A DNA stretch of 64,000 bases. Source: JBBROS01 sp965260935. Lineage in GTDB: Bacteria > Pseudomonadota > Alphaproteobacteria > Acetobacterales > Acetobacteraceae. Made by a program: the position numbers and the translations under genes. Of this stretch, positions 53,794 through 62,843 are shown in pieces. The stretch spans positions 2,728,001-2,792,000 of the forward strand of contig OZ253374.1 of assembly GCA_965260935.1 (NCBI GenBank). Reading direction: 5' to 3'. The first letter of the stretch is position 1; every line of letters starts with the position of its first letter. Under the pieces are notes generated by a model. It worked only from the letters and a program-made list of their open reading frames with translations. It was not told the origin of the DNA and ran no database searches.

Positions 53794-54969
53794 ATGACCC
53801 GCAAGACTGGCCGGCAATTCTTCAGCAACCCTGGTCCGACGAACATCCCGGACAGCGTGCTGCGCGCCATGGACCGGCCGAGCCTCGACTTCATGGACCC
53901 GGAGTTCATCGCCTTGTTCAAGACCGTGGCCGATGGGCTGAAAGGCGTGCTGCACACGAAGGGCGAGCTGTTCTTCTACACCGCGTCCGGCCACGGCTCG
54001 TGGGAAGCGACGCTGGTCAATCTGTTCTCGCCCGGCGACGCGGTGCTGGTGCTGGAGAGCGGGTATTTCAGCGAGGGCTGGGCGGAGATGGCGGAGCGGC
54101 ACGGGCTGGAGCCGCGGGTCGTGCAGGCCGACTGGCGCCGGGGGATCGATCCGGCGGCGGTGGAAGCGGCGCTGCGCGCGGACACGGCGGGGGCGATCAA
54201 GGGCGTGCTGGCCGTGCATAATGAGACCGCGACCGGGGTGACGACCCCGATCCGGGACATCCGCGCCGCGATCGACGCGGCGGGGCACGAGGCGCTGCTG
54301 CTGGTTGACACGATCTCGTCGCTCGGCTCGATGGAATTCGACATGGACGGGTGGGGCGTCGATGCGACGGTGGGCGGCAGCCAGAAGGGCTTGATGCTGC
54401 CGACCGGGTTCAGCTTCACGGCGGTTTCGGAGAAGGGGATGCGCGCGCACGCGAAGGCGCGGCTGCCGCGCTTCTACTTCGATTGGAGCGAGATGACCAA
54501 GCGGGCGCACCGGAGCTTCGTCGGGACGATCCCGACCAGCATGTTCTACGGCCTGCAAGAGAGTTTGAGGCTGATCGGGCTTGAGGGGCTTCCGGCCGTT
54601 TTCGCCCGGCATCACCGGCTGGCCGAGGCGACGCGCCGGGCGGTGCGCGCGTGGTCCGGCAACTCGGGGCCGCAGTTGTACTGCCTCGATCCGGCCCGCT
54701 ACTCCAACAGCGTCACCGCCGTCATGATGCCGGAGGGACACGACGCCGAGGCGGTGCGCAAGACGGCGCTGGACCGGTTCAACGTGTCGCTCGGTGGCGG
54801 GCTGGCGCGCTTGTCGGGCCAGGTGCTGCGGATCGGCCACCTGGGCGACCTGAACGAGCCGATGATCCTGGGAACGCTCGGCGCGGTCGAGATGAGCTTG
54901 CGGGTCAACGACGTGCCGCACGCGGGCGGCGGCGTGAACGCTGCGATCGACTACCTTGCCGCTGCTTGA
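53794..54969 (+). CDS. Serine--glyoxylate (or alanine--glyoxylate) aminotransferase family protein
   Basis: A 391-residue PLP enzyme of fold type I, class V. The start at ATG 53794 drops 19 poorly conserved residues from the open frame. NPGPTNIPDSVLRAM near the start, ASGHGSWEATLVNLFSPGD, VHNETATGVTTPI and the PLP lysine in VGGSQKGLMLPTG are the family landmarks. GHLGDLNEPMILGTLGAVEM is the usual C-terminus. It transfers an amino group to glyoxylate, as in photorespiratory or serine-cycle metabolism; donor specificity is uncertain. Confidence 0.92.
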   Translation: MTRKTGRQFFSNPGPTNIPDSVLRAMDRPSLDFMDPEFIALFKTVADGLKGVLHTKGELFFYTASGHGSWEATLVNLFSPGDAVLVLESGYFSEGWAEMAERHGLEPRVVQADWRRGIDPAAVEAALRADTAGAIKGVLAVHNETATGVTTPIRDIRAAIDAAGHEALLLVDTISSLGSMEFDMDGWGVDATVGGSQKGLMLPTGFSFTAVSEKGMRAHAKARLPRFYFDWSEMTKRAHRSFVGTIPTSMFYGLQESLRLIGLEGLPAVFARHHRLAEATRRAVRAWSGNSGPQLYCLDPARYSNSVTAVMMPEGHDAEAVRKTALDRFNVSLGGGLARLSGQVLRIGHLGDLNEPMILGTLGAVEMSLRVNDVPHAGGGVNAAIDYLAAA

Positions 54970-55032
54970 GGCTTGTTACGAATGCGTAACGCCTTATATC
55001 ACGGCATCGTGTTTCAATCTGAACGGGCTTGA

Positions 55033-55494
55033 ATGATCCACTACCAATTGCGGTGTTCGGCCGAGCACGGGTTTGACGGCTGGTTCCGGGACAGTTCGGC
55101 GTTCGAGGCGCAGGCGAAGGCCGGGCTGGTCGCTTGCCCGGAATGCGGCAGCACGGCGGTCAACCGGGCGCTGATGACGCCGTCGGTGTCGCGCCGCGGG
55201 GCGGTGGTGGTCGACCAGGAGGGGCAGGCGGCGACGCCGACGCCGGTTGCGGAGAAGAGCGGGGCGGCGATGCCGGCCAAGCTGGCGGCGATGCTGCAGA
55301 AGATCCGCGCCGAGGTGGAGAAGAACTGCGAGCACGTGGGCGCACGGTTCGCGGACGAGGCGCGGGCGATCCATCGCGGGGACACACCGGCGCGCAGCAT
55401 CTACGGCGAGAGCACGCCCGAACAGGCGGAGGCCCTGGCCGACGAGGGCATTGAGGTGGCCCGGATTCCCTGGGTGCCCCGCGCGGACGGCTAG
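55033..55494 (+). CDS. DUF1178 family protein
   Basis: A 153-residue protein that opens MIHYQLRCSAEHGFDGWFRD and has a zinc-ribbon-like pair (LRCSAEHGF and VACPECGSTAV), then a helical C-terminus (VEKNCEHVGARFADEAR, RAIHRGDTPARSIYGE-like residues). This is the DUF1178 signature; the function is unknown. The stop codon TAG (55492-55494) lies inside the CTAG end of the palindromic repeat that follows. Confidence 0.92.
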   Translation: MIHYQLRCSAEHGFDGWFRDSSAFEAQAKAGLVACPECGSTAVNRALMTPSVSRRGAVVVDQEGQAATPTPVAEKSGAAMPAKLAAMLQKIRAEVEKNCEHVGARFADEARAIHRGDTPARSIYGESTPEQAEALADEGIEVARIPWVPRADG

Positions 55495-55593
55495 ACCCTT
55501 ATTATCCTGACTATGTCAGGATAATAAGGGTCTAGCACTGGTCTGAACTGGCAATTGACTCCCTGACTTTCCAGTCAGGGCGATTGCAGTCTA
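55491..55593 (-). repeat. Dispersed palindromic repeat, copy 2, between convergent genes
   Basis: A perfect 45-nt palindrome at 55491-55535 (21-bp arms, loop TAT) is followed by the second hairpin module (about 55553-55590). It is a near-identical reverse-oriented copy of 17801-17903. Within the 45-nt core, several positions differ from that copy yet pair perfectly, so base changes occur in pairs. The left end supplies the DUF1178 stop codon, and the right end (AGTCTA) supplies the ubiG stop codon on the other strand. It probably acts as a bidirectional terminator. Confidence 0.9.
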
Positions 55594-56304
55594 AACCTGC
55601 CGTTGCAGCATCGCGATGTAGTTCACGCCGAGGTTCTGGTTCGCGAACCAGCGGCGGCTGAGCGGATCGAACGACAGGCCGGCGCGGGCCTTGAGCGTCA
55701 GGCCGGCTTGCCTGCCTTTCGATGCCAGTTCTTCGGGCGTGACGAACTGGGTCCATCGATGCGTGCCGACCGGGAGGAGGCGGGCGACGTACTCCGCGCC
55801 GAGCTTCGCCGTGAGCCATGACCGGGCGGTCCGGTTCAAGGTCGAGACGAACAGCAGCCCTGCGGGTTGCAGGAGGCCCGACAAGGTTTGCAGGAACAGG
55901 CCGGGGTCGGCCACGTGCTCGATTACTTCGAGGGCGGTGACGACCGGGACGCGCAGGCCTTCCCGGGCGAGGTCTTCGGCGGCGCCGACCCGGTAAGTCA
56001 AGGACAGGTTGGCTCCTTCGGCATGGGCGCGCGCCGCCCCGACCGTTTCCTCCGCCGCGTCCAGCCCGAGGACGTCGTAGCCGATCCGCGCCAGGGCCTC
56101 GGAGGCCAGGCCCGCGCCGCAGCCGACATCGAGGAGGCGTCCGCGCCCGCCTCCGAACGCGGCTACCTGCTTGTCGATCCAGCCGACGCGGAGCGGGTTC
56201 ATCTTGTGGAGCATGGCCATCGGGCCGGCTGGGTCCCACCAGTCCGCGGCCATGCGGTTGAAGTGCGCGACCTCGTTGCGACGCACGGAGCCTGACTGTT
56301 GCAT
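55591..56304 (-). CDS. ubiG: Ubiquinone biosynthesis O-methyltransferase UbiG
   Basis: A 237-residue SAM methyltransferase that performs both O-methylation steps of ubiquinone synthesis. It opens with the UbiG hallmark VAHFNRMAADWWDPAGPM, then the SAM loop LLDVGCGAGLASEALARIG, VTALEVIEHVADPGLFLQ and LFVSTLNRTARSW. The ATG at 56304 gives the standard length. It diverges from lysC; the 105-bp gap between their starts should hold both promoters. The stop codon is within the dispersed palindromic repeat. Confidence 0.95.
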   Translation of the reverse strand: MQQSGSVRRNEVAHFNRMAADWWDPAGPMAMLHKMNPLRVGWIDKQVAAFGGGRGRLLDVGCGAGLASEALARIGYDVLGLDAAEETVGAARAHAEGANLSLTYRVGAAEDLAREGLRVPVVTALEVIEHVADPGLFLQTLSGLLQPAGLLFVSTLNRTARSWLTAKLGAEYVARLLPVGTHRWTQFVTPEELASKGRQAGLTLKARAGLSFDPLSRRWFANQNLGVNYIAMLQRQV

Positions 56305-56409
56305 TTGAGCCACTCTGTTGCCCGGCTTGTTGATCGCCGGTATGTGAGCCGGGGTTGGAGCTGCCGCAACTGGGCGAGTTCCTGGCCAAGCAGGAGAACG
56401 GGGCCGCGG

Positions 56410-57627
56410 ATGGCGCGTATCGTGATGAAGTTCGGCGGCACCTCGGTTGCGGACCTGGAGCGCATCCGCAACGTGGCCGGGCGGGTGGCACGGGAGATCG
56501 AGGCCGGGCATCATGTGGCCGTTGTTGTTTCGGCGATGTCGGGGGTCACCAACCAGCTTGTCGCCTGGTGCCAGGCGTTGAGCGCGCTGCATGACGCGCG
56601 GGAGTACGACTCGGTCGTGGCCACGGGCGAGCAGGTCACGAGCGGGTTGCTCGCCATCGCCTTGCAGTCGCTCGGCGTTGACAGCCGTTCGTGGTCGGGC
56701 TGGCAGATCCCGCTGCGCACGGACGCGGCGCATGGGCGGGCGCGGATCGAGGACGTGGAGGGCGAGGCGCTGATCCGGGCGATGGAGGCCGGGCAGGTGC
56801 CGGTGGTGGCCGGGTTTCAGGGAATCGCGCCGGGCAACCGGGTCAGCACGCTGGGCCGGGGAGGCTCCGACACGTCCGCGGTGGCGCTGGCGGCCGCCAT
56901 CAAGGCCGACCGGTGCGACATCTATACCGACGTGGACGGGGTGTACACGACCGACCCGCGGATCACCGAGCGCGCGCGCAAGCTGGACAAGGTCAGCTAC
57001 GAGGAGATGCTGGAGCTGGCGTCGGTGGGCGCCAAGGTCTTGCAGACCCGCAGCGTCGAGCTGGCGATGAAGGAGCGCGTGCGGGTGCAGGTGCTCAGCA
57101 GCTTCGAGGACAAGCCAGGGACCCTGGTGGTGGATGAGGACGAGATCGTGGAACAAGCCATCGTATCGGGCATCGCCTATTCGCGCGACGAGGCGAAGAT
57201 CACCTTGCGGCACGTGCCGGACCGTCCGGGGGTGGCGGCGGCCATCTTCGGCCCGCTGAGTGCCGCCAACGTCAACGTCGACATGATCGTGCAGAACGTG
57301 TCCGCGGAGGGGACGACGGACATGACGTTCACCGTGGGCCGGGCCGACCTCGCGCGGGCGCAGTCGATCCTGGAGGCGAACGGGGAGTTGATCGGGTCCA
57401 ACACGCTGCTGACCGACCCGGACGTGGCCAAGATCAGCGTGGTGGGCGTGGGGATGCGGAGCCATGCGGGGGTGGCGAGCACGATGTTCGCGACGCTGGC
57501 GGGCAAGGGCATCAACATCCAGGTGATCTCGACGAGCGAGATCAAGGTCAGCATCCTGATCGGGGCGGAGTACACGGAGCTGGCGGTGCGGGCGCTGCAC
57601 ACCGCGTATGGCCTCGACGGTGCCTGA
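56410..57627 (+). CDS. lysC: Aspartate kinase
   Basis: A 405-residue enzyme that phosphorylates aspartate, the entry step to lysine, threonine and methionine synthesis. The catalytic domain begins MARIVMKFGGTSVADLERI, with GRGGSDTSAVALAAAIKADR and DVDGVYTTDPRI. Two ACT domains at the C-terminus (VPDRPGVAAAIFGPLS, then VGVGMRSHAGVASTMFATLA) should bind lysine or threonine as feedback inhibitors. The start is chosen at the Met directly before the kinase motif. It overlaps the nitronate monooxygenase gene by 20 bp. Confidence 0.97.
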   Translation: MARIVMKFGGTSVADLERIRNVAGRVAREIEAGHHVAVVVSAMSGVTNQLVAWCQALSALHDAREYDSVVATGEQVTSGLLAIALQSLGVDSRSWSGWQIPLRTDAAHGRARIEDVEGEALIRAMEAGQVPVVAGFQGIAPGNRVSTLGRGGSDTSAVALAAAIKADRCDIYTDVDGVYTTDPRITERARKLDKVSYEEMLELASVGAKVLQTRSVELAMKERVRVQVLSSFEDKPGTLVVDEDEIVEQAIVSGIAYSRDEAKITLRHVPDRPGVAAAIFGPLSAANVNVDMIVQNVSAEGTTDMTFTVGRADLARAQSILEANGELIGSNTLLTDPDVAKISVVGVGMRSHAGVASTMFATLAGKGINIQVISTSEIKVSILIGAEYTELAVRALHTAYGLDGA

Positions 57628-58651
57628 CGACCTGGCGCTGATCCGCGGCGGCCCCGACCGGCTCGGGCGGTTGTGGTCGCGCGGCGCGGCGTTCCTCGGC
57701 GCCCGGTACGCCATCATGGGCGGGGCGATGAGCTGGCTGAGCGAGCGGCGTCTTGTGTCGGCGATCAGCAACGCCGGGGGGTTCGGGGTGATCGCCTGCG
57801 GGTCGATGGGCCCGGCGGCGCTGGCGGCGGAGATCAGGGCCACCCAGTCGCTGACCCGTGCGCCGTTCGGGGTGAACCTGATCACCCTGCACCCCGAGCT
57901 TGACGCGCTGATCGACGTTTGCCTGGAGGCGCGTGTCGGGCATGTCGTGCTTGCCGGCGGGGTGCCGAAGGGGGCGGCGATGCGGCGGGCGAAGGATGGG
58001 GGGGCGCGGGTGATCTGCTTCGCGCCGTCGCTCGGCCTGGCGCAGCGGCTGGTCCGGAGCGGGGCGGACGCGCTGGTGATCGAGGGGTCGGAGGCTGGCG
58101 GGCATATCGGCCCGGTGTCGTTGAACGTGCTGGCGCAGGAGATCCTGCCGCATGTCCACGAGGCGCCGGTGTTCGTCGCGGGCGGGATCGGGCGAGGGGA
58201 GGCGATCGCCGCCTTTCTGCGCATGGGGGCGGCCGGGGCGCAGCTTGGGACGCGGTTCGCCGCCGCGGCCGAGAGCGTGGCGCATCCGAACTTCAAGCAC
58301 GCGTTCATCCACGCCCGGGCACGGGACGCGCTGCCGAGCGTCCAGCTTGACCCGGCGTTCCCGGTGATCCCCGTCCGCGCCTTGGCGAACGCGGCGTCGG
58401 CGCGCTTCGTGCAGCACCAGGCGGAGATGACGCGCAAGGTGGCGGCGGGCGAACTCAGCCGGGAGCAGGCGCAACTCGGGATCGAGCATTTCTGGGCGGG
58501 GGCGCTGCGGCGGGCGGTGGTGGAGGGGGACGTGGAGAACGGGTCGGTGATGGCCGGGCAGTCGGTCGGGATGGTGACGGGCGAGCAGCCGGTGGGGGAG
58601 ATCATCGGGGAGCTTGTTTCGCAAGCGCGGGCCGCCTTGGAGGGCGACTGA
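57608..58651 (+). CDS. Nitronate monooxygenase (2-nitropropane dioxygenase family)
   Basis: A 347-residue FMN-dependent TIM-barrel enzyme that oxidises nitronates. AIMGGAMSWLSERRLVSAIS, NAGGFGVIACGSM and the FMN-binding VIEGSEAGGHIGP with FVAGGIGRGEAIAAFLRMGA are family motifs. The start at 57608 lies inside lysC. GTG 57621 would remove four residues. Some family members act as enoyl reductase-like enzymes, so the reaction is not certain. Its codon and strand bias match lysC, unlike the next two genes. Confidence 0.93.
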   Translation: MASTVPDDLALIRGGPDRLGRLWSRGAAFLGARYAIMGGAMSWLSERRLVSAISNAGGFGVIACGSMGPAALAAEIRATQSLTRAPFGVNLITLHPELDALIDVCLEARVGHVVLAGGVPKGAAMRRAKDGGARVICFAPSLGLAQRLVRSGADALVIEGSEAGGHIGPVSLNVLAQEILPHVHEAPVFVAGGIGRGEAIAAFLRMGAAGAQLGTRFAAAAESVAHPNFKHAFIHARARDALPSVQLDPAFPVIPVRALANAASARFVQHQAEMTRKVAAGELSREQAQLGIEHFWAGALRRAVVEGDVENGSVMAGQSVGMVTGEQPVGEIIGELVSQARAALEGD

Positions 58652-58775
58652 GGGGCCGTGGCGGACGGTTGCTTATGTTCTAACCGGAGCGGGCGCCTGC
58701 CCGGACCAGGCCGCTTGCTGGCCCTTTTCCTGCCCTGCTGCTACCGTTTCTCTCAACCGCAGAGGATTGCCCCCG

Positions 58776-58970
58776 ATGACGTTTCGCTTGCTCGCGGCGC
58801 TGCCTTGCCTCGGGTTCCTGCTCGGCACGCCGTTCACCAACACGGTGGAACCCTACGTGCTCGGGTTGCCGTTCGTGCTGTTCTGGCAGGTGCTGTGGGT
58901 CGTGCTCGGGGGCGCGATCATGGGTCTGGTTTACCTGCTCGACCCGGCCAACCGCCGCGGCGGGCGCTGA
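58776..58970 (+). CDS. DUF3311 family small membrane protein, 64 aa
   Basis: A 64-residue protein with two hydrophobic spans (LLAALPCLGFLLGTP and PFVLFWQVLWVVLGGAIMGL) and a short basic C-terminus. This is the DUF3311 layout. Such genes usually precede a sodium/solute symporter, as here (9 bp on), so it is likely an accessory subunit of it, as found in some MctP-type transport systems. AGAGGA lies upstream of the ATG. The coding strand is C-rich, unlike lysC and ptsP around it. Confidence 0.88.
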   Translation: MTFRLLAALPCLGFLLGTPFTNTVEPYVLGLPFVLFWQVLWVVLGGAIMGLVYLLDPANRRGGR

Positions 58971-58979
58971 GGCCGCGGC

Positions 58980-60440
58980 ATGGCCAGCGTCATCATCTTC
59001 GCCACGTTCCTTCTTGCCCTCGCGCTCGGCGTGATGGCGAGGCGTGGGCGTGACCTGGGCCTCGAGCAGTGGGCCGTGGCCGGGCGGGGCTTCGGCTCGG
59101 TCTTCGTTTTCCTGCTGCTGGCCGGCGAGATCTACACCACGTTCACCTTCCTGGGCGGCAGCGGCCTCGCCTATAGGGAGGGCGCGCCCGCCTATTACAT
59201 CCTGGCTTACGGCACCGTCGCCTACAGCCTGTCCTATTTCATGCTCCCGCCGGTCTGGCGCTATGCCCGCGAGCACGGGCTGCTGACCCAACCCGACTTC
59301 TTCGCCCGCAAATACGACAGCCGAATGCTCGGGCTGCTGGTGGCGGTCGTTGGCGTGGTCGCGTTGATCCCGTACCTGGTGCTGCAGCTCCGCGGGTTGG
59401 GGATCATCATTTCCACGGCTTCCTACGGCGCGATCTCGTCCGATGCCGCGGTCTGGATCGGCTCGGCGGTGATGGCACTCTACGTGATTATCTCCGGCGT
59501 GCGCGGCTCGGCCTGGACCGCGACGCTGAAGGACGTGGTCATCCTCGTCGTGGTGGTGTTCCTCGGCATCTATCTGCCGCTGCATTACTACGGCGGCTTC
59601 GAGCCGATGTTCCGCGCCATCGACCAGGCCAAACCCGGTTTCCTCACCCTGCGCCCCTCGGGCATGAGCCTTGCCTGGTACGACAGCACCGTGGCGCTCA
59701 CGGCGCTCGGCTTCTTCATGTGGCCGCACTCGTTCGCCGCCGTGTTCACCGCCCGCGAGGACGGCGTGTTCCGGCGCAACGCGATCCTGCTGCCGTTCTA
59801 CCAGCTCATCCTGCTGTTCGTGTTCTTCGTGGGCTTCGCCGCGGTGCTGCAGGCGCCGGGGCTGACGGGGCCGCAGGGCGACCTTGCCTTGTTCAAGCTG
59901 TCGATCGCCACCTTCCCGTCCTGGGTGGTCGGCCTGATCGGGGCGGCGGGCGTGCTGACCGCGATCGTTCCCGGCTCCTTGATCGTCATGACGGCCTCCA
60001 CGCTGATCGCCAACAACCTGGTCCGCGTTGCCGCGCCGTCGGCCTCCGAGGCTGCCATCGGCGCCATCGCCCGCGGCATGGTCCCGCTCGTGACGCTGGC
60101 CGGGGCTTATTTCGCGCTGTTCGGGGGCGCCACCATCGTCGCCTTGCTGCTGATGGGCTACGCGTTCGTCACGCAGTTCTTTCCCGCCCTGATCGCCAGC
60201 CTCATGCCGCGCAACCCGGTCACGCGGGAGGGGGCCATCGCCGGCATCGTGGCCGGCGTCGGCGCCGTTGCCTACGTTTCCAGCAGCCACACCACGTTCG
60301 CCAAGCTGTTCCCGGAGCTGCCGGAGGTGATCCGCGACCTCAACATCGGCATCGTGGCGCTGGCGCTGAACGTTGCCGTCCTGCTGGCGGTCAGCGCCTT
60401 GACGCGGGACGCCGCGGGCCGCCGCCCGGCGCGGTCCTGA
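58980..60440 (+). CDS. Sodium:solute symporter family protein (monocarboxylate permease-like)
   Basis: A 486-residue membrane protein of the SSS family with about 13 hydrophobic spans. GRRGRDLGLEQWAVAGRGF-like segments, TFTFLGGSGLAYREGAPAYY, RYAREHGLLTQPDFFARKYD and the Na-site region SGVRGSAWTATLKDVVI are family features. The DUF3311 gene directly upstream supports a MctP-like uptake system for small monocarboxylates; the substrate is inferred. Its base skew is opposite to the neighbouring genes on the same strand, which suggests later insertion between lysC and ptsP. Confidence 0.9.
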   Translation: MASVIIFATFLLALALGVMARRGRDLGLEQWAVAGRGFGSVFVFLLLAGEIYTTFTFLGGSGLAYREGAPAYYILAYGTVAYSLSYFMLPPVWRYAREHGLLTQPDFFARKYDSRMLGLLVAVVGVVALIPYLVLQLRGLGIIISTASYGAISSDAAVWIGSAVMALYVIISGVRGSAWTATLKDVVILVVVVFLGIYLPLHYYGGFEPMFRAIDQAKPGFLTLRPSGMSLAWYDSTVALTALGFFMWPHSFAAVFTAREDGVFRRNAILLPFYQLILLFVFFVGFAAVLQAPGLTGPQGDLALFKLSIATFPSWVVGLIGAAGVLTAIVPGSLIVMTASTLIANNLVRVAAPSASEAAIGAIARGMVPLVTLAGAYFALFGGATIVALLLMGYAFVTQFFPALIASLMPRNPVTREGAIAGIVAGVGAVAYVSSSHTTFAKLFPELPEVIRDLNIGIVALALNVAVLLAVSALTRDAAGRRPARS

Positions 60441-60483
60441 GGCGAGGCGGCATGACGCCCGGGCATCCGAGGACGGGCGGCTA

Positions 60484-62715
60484 GTGCCTGCCTCCGGCCG
60501 CCTGCTCGTCCGCCTTCGCGCGCTTATGGCCGGGGGAGGCTCGGATTCGCGCGGCTTGATGCAGAGCTTGACCGCGCTGGTGGCGGACGAACTCGGGACC
60601 GACGTTTGCACCATCTACGCCATGCGGCCGGGCGACTTGCTGGAGCTTGCCGCCACGTTCGGGCTGAACCCGGAGGCTGTCGGGCGCACGCGGCTGCGGG
60701 TGGGCGAGGGGATCGTCGGCACCACCGCCGCGACCGGGCTGATCCAGAACCTTCCGGACGCGCAGAACCACCCGGCCTTCGCTTACCGGCTGGAAACCGG
60801 CGAGGACCCTTACGCCTCGTTGCTGTCCTTGCCGGTGCGCCGGGCCGGGCGGACGCTCGGGGTGCTGGCGGTGCAGAACCGGACGCCGCGGCTTTATTCC
60901 GATGACGAGTGCGACGTGCTGGAAACGGTGGCGATGCTGCTGGCGGAAATCCTGGCGGGGGGCGTGGCCGCCGACGGGGCGGAGCAAGGGTTCGGCGCCG
61001 CCCTGCCGCGGCGGTTCAGCGCCAGCCCGATCGCGCCCGGGATCGCGATCGGCCCGGCCGTGCTCGCGGGACTGGGCGCGCCGCTGCACCGCTTGCTGGC
61101 CGACGACCCGGATGCCGAGCTGGAACGGTTCGCCGCCGCGGGCGCGGCCATGCGGCAGTCGCTGGAGGACTTGATCGACACGAGCCTGCCGGACGGGGAG
61201 GGCGCGCGGGCCGTGCTCGAGGCGACGCGGCTGGTGTCGCGCGACGGCAGTTGGATGGCGCGGGTGCGCGAGGCGATCGCGGGCGGGCTGACGGCGGAGG
61301 CTGCGGTCTACCGGGTCAACAACGAGGTGCGCGGCCGGATGCGGCGGATGGCGGACCCGTATATCCGCGAGCGGCTGGCCGACCTGGAGGATCTGGCGAG
61401 CCGGCTGCTGACCGCGCTGGGAACGGGCACGGACAATGCGCCGCCGGCGAAAGGGGGCATCCTGATTACCCGCAGGCTCGGGCCGGCGCAGTTGCTGGAA
61501 TGGCACGCCCGCGGGATCGCCGGCGTGCTGATCGAGGAGGGCAGCACGGGGGGGCACGCGGCCATCCTGGCCCGGGCGCTCGGCTTGCCGGCGGTGGGCA
61601 GCGCGCGCGGGGTGATGGAGGCGGCGGCGGACGGGGACATGGCCGTGCTGGACGCCGACCAGGGGCAGGTGATCATCCGGCCGGACGACGAGGTGCAGGC
61701 CGCCTATCACCGCGCGCTGGACGTGCGCGCCGCGGCGGAGGCCGGGTATGCGGCGCAGCGCCACCGCCCGTCGCGCAGCCGGGACGGGGAGCCGTTGCGG
61801 CTCATGCTCAATGTCGGGCTGGCGCTCGAGATGGAGCAGCTTGAGGCGACCGGGGCGGCCGGGATCGGGCTGTTCCGGACGGAGATCGCCATGCTGGCCC
61901 ACGGCAGCGTCGCCGACCTGGCGGACCAGGCCGCGATCTATGCCCGGGTGCTCGATGCCGCGGGGGACCGCCCGGTTTATTTCCGCACGCTTGACCTCGG
62001 CGGCGACAAGCTGCTGCCGGGGGCGGCACGGCAGGCGGAGGAGAACCCGGCGATGGGCTGGCGCTCGCTGCGGATCGGGCTTGACCGCCCGGCGCTGCTC
62101 CGGCGGCAGTTGCGGGCCTTGCTGCTGGCGGCGGGCGGGCGGCCGCTCAGCGTGATGTTCCCGATGGTGGCGACGGTGGGCGAGTTCCGCGCGGCGCGGC
62201 ATCTGCTGCTTGCGGAGGCGGACCGGGTGCGGCCCAGGCCGGAGCGGCTGCAGGTGGGCAGCATGATCGAGGTGCCTTCCCTGCTGTTCCAGCTTCCGGC
62301 GCTGATGGCGGAGGCGGATTTCGTGTCGGTCGGATCGAACGACCTGATGCAGTTCCTGTTCGCCGCCGACCGCGGGGCGCCGTCGCTCGCCAACCGTTAC
62401 GATCTATTAAGCGGGCCGGCGCTCGATGCGGTGGCGAGCGTGCAGCGGGCGGCGGCGACGGCCGGGGTCGGGGTGTCGGTTTGCGGGGAGCACGCTTCGC
62501 GGCCCTTGGAAGCGCTCGCCTTGGCCGCGATCGGCATCACGTCGCTGTCGATGTCGGCGGGGAGCCTGCTGCGGCAGAAGGCGATGTTTGCCCGGGCCGA
62601 CTTGGCGGAGTTGCGCGGGCTGCTCGGGGCGTTGCGGCGGCATGACGGGGGTGCTGCGAGCCTGCGCGACCCGATTGCCGGGTGGGCGCGGGAGCATGGG
62701 CTGATCGGTACTTAG
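60484..62715 (+). CDS. ptsP: Phosphoenolpyruvate--protein phosphotransferase PtsP (nitrogen PTS enzyme I)
   Basis: A 743-residue enzyme I of the nitrogen PTS, passing phosphate from PEP to NPr. The N-terminal GAF domain (residues about 10-160, TDVCTIYAMRPGDLLELAAT) is specific to PtsP. It is followed by the PEP-utilising domain with the phosphorylated His in GGHAAILARALGLPAVG, and the C-terminal TIM barrel with IGLFRTEIAML, VSVGSNDLMQFLF and the cysteine of CGEHASRPLEA. The start is GTG 60484 with no strong ribosome-binding site; ATG 60526 is the alternative. Proximity to lysC is a common alphaproteobacterial order. Confidence 0.95.
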   Translation: MPASGRLLVRLRALMAGGGSDSRGLMQSLTALVADELGTDVCTIYAMRPGDLLELAATFGLNPEAVGRTRLRVGEGIVGTTAATGLIQNLPDAQNHPAFAYRLETGEDPYASLLSLPVRRAGRTLGVLAVQNRTPRLYSDDECDVLETVAMLLAEILAGGVAADGAEQGFGAALPRRFSASPIAPGIAIGPAVLAGLGAPLHRLLADDPDAELERFAAAGAAMRQSLEDLIDTSLPDGEGARAVLEATRLVSRDGSWMARVREAIAGGLTAEAAVYRVNNEVRGRMRRMADPYIRERLADLEDLASRLLTALGTGTDNAPPAKGGILITRRLGPAQLLEWHARGIAGVLIEEGSTGGHAAILARALGLPAVGSARGVMEAAADGDMAVLDADQGQVIIRPDDEVQAAYHRALDVRAAAEAGYAAQRHRPSRSRDGEPLRLMLNVGLALEMEQLEATGAAGIGLFRTEIAMLAHGSVADLADQAAIYARVLDAAGDRPVYFRTLDLGGDKLLPGAARQAEENPAMGWRSLRIGLDRPALLRRQLRALLLAAGGRPLSVMFPMVATVGEFRAARHLLLAEADRVRPRPERLQVGSMIEVPSLLFQLPALMAEADFVSVGSNDLMQFLFAADRGAPSLANRYDLLSGPALDAVASVQRAAATAGVGVSVCGEHASRPLEALALAAIGITSLSMSAGSLLRQKAMFARADLAELRGLLGALRRHDGGAASLRDPIAGWAREHGLIGT

Positions 62716-62843
62716 GCAACACAACCTTGGGGCGAGCATCGGGAACTATTGGCAATTTCAGATGAACATCGTACCATGGGTGGACCGTCGAAAGGTCCAG
62801 TGCGTTGCAGAGCCGCAGGCCCCGTTTTCAGCACCTGTCGGAG

